From Lewinella sp041392765 (GTDB lineage Bacteria > Bacteroidota > Bacteroidia > Chitinophagales > Saprospiraceae): 64,000 bases of DNA. Below are positions 60,036 to 64,000 of this stretch, piece by piece. The notes beneath the pieces were generated by a model. The model made no database searches, had not been told where the DNA came from, and saw nothing but the letters and a program-made list of their open reading frames with translations. Position 1 is the stretch's first letter, and every line of letters starts with the position of its first letter. The translations under genes and the position numbers were made by a program. The stretch lies in NCBI GenBank assembly GCA_041392765.1, contig JAWKLL010000005.1, positions 124,001-188,000 of the forward strand. The letters are read 5' to 3'.

Positions 60036-61653
60036 AGAGTATGTCTAAAATCCCCTCAATTGGCTGCAAACGAGCAATTTTGTACTGTTCTTCGTTGCAT
60101 CCCGATAGCTATCGCATATGCGTCAACTTAAAAAAAGCTAATATGTTTAGGCAAAAAAAAAGTTGCTGTTTAACTTTGTTCAATAGAATCAAAACAGAAC
60201 AAGCAAGCAGCAACCATGAAATATAATACGGTGCAAATAAAGAAAAAACTTGGGGAACAAGCAATACTTACGATTGCAAAAGAATCTGGTTTCGAGATGC
60301 GGCAGCCGAGAAAAATCGACGGGGTCGGATTTTTGATTGGCTTCTGTATGATGATGCAGTTCAGTCTGAGAGGTTTGAGCGATTGGGCGCGGGCGATAGG
60401 AAAATTTACTGGCAAACACGTTAGCAAACAGGGTCTGCAAAAGAAGCTGCAATTCAGGCAGGAATCCTTCGTGCGCGACCTTCTGATGCATGTAATCAAA
60501 CAGTCGGCAAAAGGGAAGCCAAAGAATATTCCGCTGTTTGATGCCTTCAACAAGGTGTATGTGGAAGATAGCACCTGCTTGAGCCTACCGAAAAACTTGG
60601 CTAAATTTTACCCTGGGCACAGCAAAAATGAAGGGCAGTGTGCTACGGCTCGTGTGCAGTTGCGCATAAATCTAAAGGACAATTCCTACCAGAACATACA
60701 AGTCAACTCATTCAGGGATAACGACCAAAGTTTTGCCCATCAGATTTTGGAAGTGCTGGAAGAGGGTGCTTTGGTCATCCGCGACCAAGGATACTTCGTG
60801 TTGTCTGTGTTCAAAAAAATCATCGAGAAGAAAGCCTTCTTCCTGTCCCGTTTACGTTTTGGGACAAACGTCTATGATGGGCAGACAGGTGAAAAGCTGG
60901 ATTTGCTCAAATTACTAAGCGAGTGTAAGAAAGAAGGCAAGAAGGTATTGGATATCAATGTATTGTTGGGTAGCACGGACAAAATACCTGTACGGCTGGT
61001 AGCGGTGGAAGCACCCGAGGACGTCAAGAAAATCAGGCGCTTCAAGGCCAAGAATGACAGGAATGGCAAGGCTAACCACAGCGATGAGTACTTTGAATTG
61101 CTGGGCTGGACAATCTTCATCACCAACATTGAGGCCAAAGTGTGGGGATTTAGAGACATCATCAGAGCGTATCGTTGCCGTTGGCGTATTGAAATCATTT
61201 TTAAGTGCTGGAAGAGCAGCTTTAATGTGGATAATTTTTTTGACGGCAAAGAGTCTATATCCCCACCAAGGGTGATAATCACCATTTATATGATGCTTAT
61301 ATGGTTGACGATGACGATCTCTTGGTACGGTATCTTTGTCGAGCGGGTGTATGAACAGACCCAAAAACACTTGAGCATCATTAAGTTCTCAGAGTTCATC
61401 AAAAGGAACTTCTGGGAGGTGCTGCTGGCAGGAAAACCTGATCAGTTCATTGAGGAACTCGCCCGACATGACTGCTATGAAAAGCGAAAAGACAGGCAGA
61501 GTTACCTCGAATTGTTATATATGAATTTTTTAAGTTGACGCTAATGCGATAGCTATCGGGACGCCGATGCTTCCGGCATCGACTGCGCTTTTCGCCTTGA
61601 ACAAAATAAAATTTACTCGCTTTCGCTCAATCAGGAAAATTTACACATACTCT
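60036..61653 (+). mobile_element. IS4-family insertion sequence with nested inverted repeats
   Basis: Outer ends AGAGTATGT (from 60,036) and ACATACTCT (to 61,653) are inverted, with similarity extending about 45 bp inward (CGAGcAAtTTT against AAAtTTACTCG). An inner inverted repeat of about 36 bp (60,100-60,135 and 61,526-61,561) has TCCCGATAGCTATCGCAT and GCGTCAACTTAAAAAA with two mismatches; its right copy overlaps the transposase stop. The outer pair probably marks the element; no clear target duplication was seen. Confidence 0.75.
60216..61538 (+). CDS. IS4-family transposase (440 aa, intact)
   Basis: DDE transposase of the IS4 family. The triad is readable: first Asp in VYVEDSTCLSLP, second in ALVIRDQGYFVLS, and the Y-(2)-R-(3)-E-(6)-K signature in YRCRWRIEIIFKCWKS. 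N-terminal residues are basic and helix-rich (MKYNTVQIKKKLGEQ), as in the DNA-binding part. The frame is complete, unlike many neighbours, so the element could be active. It ends in the inner inverted repeat. Confidence 0.92.
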   Translation: MKYNTVQIKKKLGEQAILTIAKESGFEMRQPRKIDGVGFLIGFCMMMQFSLRGLSDWARAIGKFTGKHVSKQGLQKKLQFRQESFVRDLLMHVIKQSAKGKPKNIPLFDAFNKVYVEDSTCLSLPKNLAKFYPGHSKNEGQCATARVQLRINLKDNSYQNIQVNSFRDNDQSFAHQILEVLEEGALVIRDQGYFVLSVFKKIIEKKAFFLSRLRFGTNVYDGQTGEKLDLLKLLSECKKEGKKVLDINVLLGSTDKIPVRLVAVEAPEDVKKIRRFKAKNDRNGKANHSDEYFELLGWTIFITNIEAKVWGFRDIIRAYRCRWRIEIIFKCWKSSFNVDNFFDGKESISPPRVIITIYMMLIWLTMTISWYGIFVERVYEQTQKHLSIIKFSEFIKRNFWEVLLAGKPDQFIEELARHDCYEKRKDRQSYLELLYMNFLS

Positions 61654-61664
61654 AAATCATACAA

Positions 61665-64000
61665 TCACCTTGTTTTCACAATTCGCAGGATGCCTAGTGG
61701 TTGCCCCGCGCTGACGAACGTCATCTGGTAAATTCCCGCCGTCCAACTGGCAACATCCATCCATTGTTGCGAAGTGCCTTCCGGCCAATATTGCCTTGTT
61801 ACCTCGCGCCCCAGTGCGTCGGTAACGATCCATACGCCTTCTCTCGACAAAGGTTGCCCTTCCATCCTGATATTGATTCCGTCGTATGCGGGGTTGGGGC
61901 TAGCCACCCACTCAAGAAGGTTATTGGGCAGGTTTCGCGTATTTACCGTACAGGTGTTGAAGTCCAGCATGGTAAAAGACTCGCTATTGACCCCAGGGCA
62001 AAGCGCACGGACGCGGAGCGTATAGTTTTCACAACTATCCAACCCCACAACTTGTAGATTATTGCCGTTCACGGCTAACGGCATCCAAGCTACGCCAGAG
62101 GCAGAACGGTAAGCCGCCTCGTAATCAAGCGCCACACCCACCGGCTGCCAAGAAAATGAAGCAGAAGCATAATCCGCATTAGTCATCTCTAAACCTTCTA
62201 CTTCGGGACATACTTGCAATGGTGAGATGTTGACACAATAATCTTCCATTTCACCAAACTGGTTGCTACCAAAAGGGCAAGCCTGTGTAGCCGAATTGAA
62301 CTGCATAAGAATTCGCATCCTCGTATTGCCTGTAGCCGCCGTCAGCGGGACGGTGATCGTACCATCCACGGGCTGAGTAGAAGACTGGGGCGTATCAAAC
62401 ACTATTTCATTAGAGGTGAAGCTGCCATTCTGGTCAAAGTCTATCCAGATGCGCCAATCTTGGCCAAACATATCATTAGTAGGGTATCCGGGGGTCAACC
62501 GCAAGCTGTAGGTATTACCCACTTCTACGGCTATCGCTTCAAGGCTTGCACCAAAATCCTGATAGCCAGTGGCACTGCCCGCAGAAACATTGCTAAAAAA
62601 GCCACCTATCTCTACCTTTTGTATGTATTCAGCATCAGCATCTAATACATTGAGGTTAACACAATAATCTTCCTCCAAACAAGCACCGCATCCTGCACTA
62701 AAGAAACTAACTATGGGTGTCCAATCGGTCGCTGTCCCCGTGCAAATAGTGCGCACCTGATACTCGTACAGCACACATGGAGATAACCCCACCAATTCAG
62801 CCATTGTCGTGCTGGTTGGCAGCGTTGTCCAAGTAGGCGTGCCTTGTGCGCGGTATCGCACTTCGTAGAATTCGGCAGCCAGCACAGAAGCCCAGCTTAC
62901 CACGGCCGTCGTAGTGGTAATGTCTGAAACCGTAACATTGGCGGGCGGTACGCAACACCCATCCGTTTGGAAAAAACGACTTTGTTGAAAAGGAATGACA
63001 TCGCCCGCGCAGTTGGAGCGAAACTGGTATTCATATTCTTGGCAGGGCGTAAGCCCCGTAAAGACCACAGGATTGGGTACATCTAAGACCGTCACCAACC
63101 AGTCGGTGCTGCCCACGGGTCGCAAACGAACATCCACAGAAAGCAAACTGTCGTTGGTATTCCAATGTATTTCGGCATAGGTATCTGTGATATTTTCTAC
63201 TCGTATGGAACTGGCAGGCAGGCAACCATTGCAGGTAGCCAGCAAGTACTGCATGCTATTGTAAACGTTCAGTCTGCCTCCTGTGGCGGTGATGCCTTCC
63301 AAAGCAGGCAGGGGATCTACACCCTGTAAAATAGCCTCTCTGAGCAGTAAGGCAGCAGCACCCGGGTCGGATTGGGTCAAGGCCATCAAATTAGGGCAGT
63401 TTAGGCTATACAATAGGGCAATAGTACCCGTTACATGAGGAGTAGCACCCGATGTACCACCGAATGTGCCGTAACTGCTGCTATTAGTGAGCGTGTAAGT
63501 ACCCTGTCCTGGCGCACCGAGGTCGATGGTAGTGCTACCGTAGCCGGCAGACATTACTTTCTCATCATTGTGATTGGTGTTCGTTACCGCAATGAGATAG
63601 TCGCTGGCACAGGCCGTAGGCAGGTCGCCCTCCACATCTACATCCACGTTATCATTGGCGGTGGCCCCGCAATTGAGGATACCAGCCTGCCCCAAAATAT
63701 CGTAAAACCCGCACCACAGGGGAGCATCTGCGGGGTCGCCGCCGTCCACGCCCCAAGACGCATTCGTCGCTACCACAAAAGCACCTTCCGTGCCACCAGA
63801 TGCGTTGTATCGCAGCCGTTGCTCCAGTGCATACGAGTAGGCTTCCAAAACTTTGGATTCGGTGGAATTAAAATTGTTGTGAATAGTCATCACTTTCACA
63901 TACCAGTTTACACCCGTCACACCCTGTGCATTATTGCCATCGGCGCCGATGATGCCTGCTACAGAGGTACCATGCCCGCCTCCGCTGATGTTGTCATTAT
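61665..64000 (-). CDS. Secreted subtilisin-like serine protease (S8) with FN3, GEVED and T9SS sorting domains, partial at right edge
   Basis: The frame is open to the window end (63,921-64,000 reads ISGGGHGTSVAGIIGADGNN, which holds the catalytic His), so the N-terminus and the Asp lie outside; no start is in the window. The catalytic Ser is in FGGTSGATPHVTGTIALLYS. Two fibronectin-like modules follow (PPANVTVSDITTTTAVVSW and similar), then a GEVED-type domain (DQNGSFTSNEIVF to FGEMEDYCVN), a third FN3-like module and a C-terminal type IX sorting domain (ASPNPAYDGINIRM, WIVTDALGREV, GIYQMTFVS). It is therefore exported by the type IX system and attached to the cell surface or released. Confidence 0.88.
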   Translation of the reverse strand, partial: NDNISGGGHGTSVAGIIGADGNNAQGVTGVNWYVKVMTIHNNFNSTESKVLEAYSYALEQRLRYNASGGTEGAFVVATNASWGVDGGDPADAPLWCGFYDILGQAGILNCGATANDNVDVDVEGDLPTACASDYLIAVTNTNHNDEKVMSAGYGSTTIDLGAPGQGTYTLTNSSSYGTFGGTSGATPHVTGTIALLYSLNCPNLMALTQSDPGAAALLLREAILQGVDPLPALEGITATGGRLNVYNSMQYLLATCNGCLPASSIRVENITDTYAEIHWNTNDSLLSVDVRLRPVGSTDWLVTVLDVPNPVVFTGLTPCQEYEYQFRSNCAGDVIPFQQSRFFQTDGCCVPPANVTVSDITTTTAVVSWASVLAAEFYEVRYRAQGTPTWTTLPTSTTMAELVGLSPCVLYEYQVRTICTGTATDWTPIVSFFSAGCGACLEEDYCVNLNVLDADAEYIQKVEIGGFFSNVSAGSATGYQDFGASLEAIAVEVGNTYSLRLTPGYPTNDMFGQDWRIWIDFDQNGSFTSNEIVFDTPQSSTQPVDGTITVPLTAATGNTRMRILMQFNSATQACPFGSNQFGEMEDYCVNISPLQVCPEVEGLEMTNADYASASFSWQPVGVALDYEAAYRSASGVAWMPLAVNGNNLQVVGLDSCENYTLRVRALCPGVNSESFTMLDFNTCTVNTRNLPNNLLEWVASPNPAYDGINIRMEGQPLSREGVWIVTDALGREVTRQYWPEGTSQQWMDVASWTAGIYQMTFVSAGQPLGILRIVKTR

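Overview
The window reads as a chromosomal segment of a Bacteroidota bacterium, most likely of the Saprospiria type (Lewinella/Haliscomenobacter-like). Reasons: promoters of the TTG-N~20-TAnnTTTG type, a tRNA-tuf-tRNA-secE-nusG-rplKAJL-rpoBC block in the order usual for the phylum, secreted repeat proteins with SprB/PKD-like and SdrD B-like domains, a C-terminal type IX secretion sorting domain, LytTR regulation, and helical TPR-like proteins of a kind common in Saprospiraceae. The species assignment is inference.

Layout. 1-5,852: a giant secreted adhesin (minus strand, runs off the left edge). 5,853-11,400: an AT-rich spacer with a probable small RNA and a palindromic repeat, then a helical protein, a LytTR regulator, a degenerate SGNH lipoprotein and a stand-alone receiver protein. 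11,441-25,355: one long minus-strand block transcribed leftwards from a near-consensus promoter at 25,329-25,355: tRNA-Thr(TGT), Tyr, Gly, Thr(GGT), tuf, tRNA-Trp, secE, nusG, rplK, rplA, rplJ, rplL, rpoB, rpoC. 25,516-27,799: a TPR/PD40/SPOR envelope protein. 28,000-39,660: accessory island with integron-cassette-like junctions, copies of a ~460-bp repeat that carries the first ~43 codons of a tyrosine recombinase, membrane and Cys/His proteins of unknown function, an AraC-type regulator, an Ntn amide hydrolase, a beta-lactamase-family hydrolase and a broken AIPR (phage-resistance family) gene. 39,700-44,120: a family-10 glycosylhydrolase-like protein and another helical protein, both frameshifted. 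44,540-51,190: TetR regulator plus tripartite RND efflux system. 51,350-51,780: gene-free stretch with three intrinsic terminators and likely small RNAs. 51,851-59,900: metabolic genes (pdxH, crtZ-like, argE-like, desaturase, queD and others). 60,036-61,653: an IS4-family element. 61,665-64,000: a secreted subtilisin-like protease with a T9SS sorting domain, cut by the right edge.

Many genes here are broken by single-base indels, often in homopolymers, including rpoB, which cannot be lost. I therefore read most frameshifts (adhesin, PD40 protein, AIPR, glycosylhydrolase, helical protein, tetR, RND pump, pdxH, argE) as consensus errors in the assembly rather than gene decay, and annotate each as one gene with the breaks stated.
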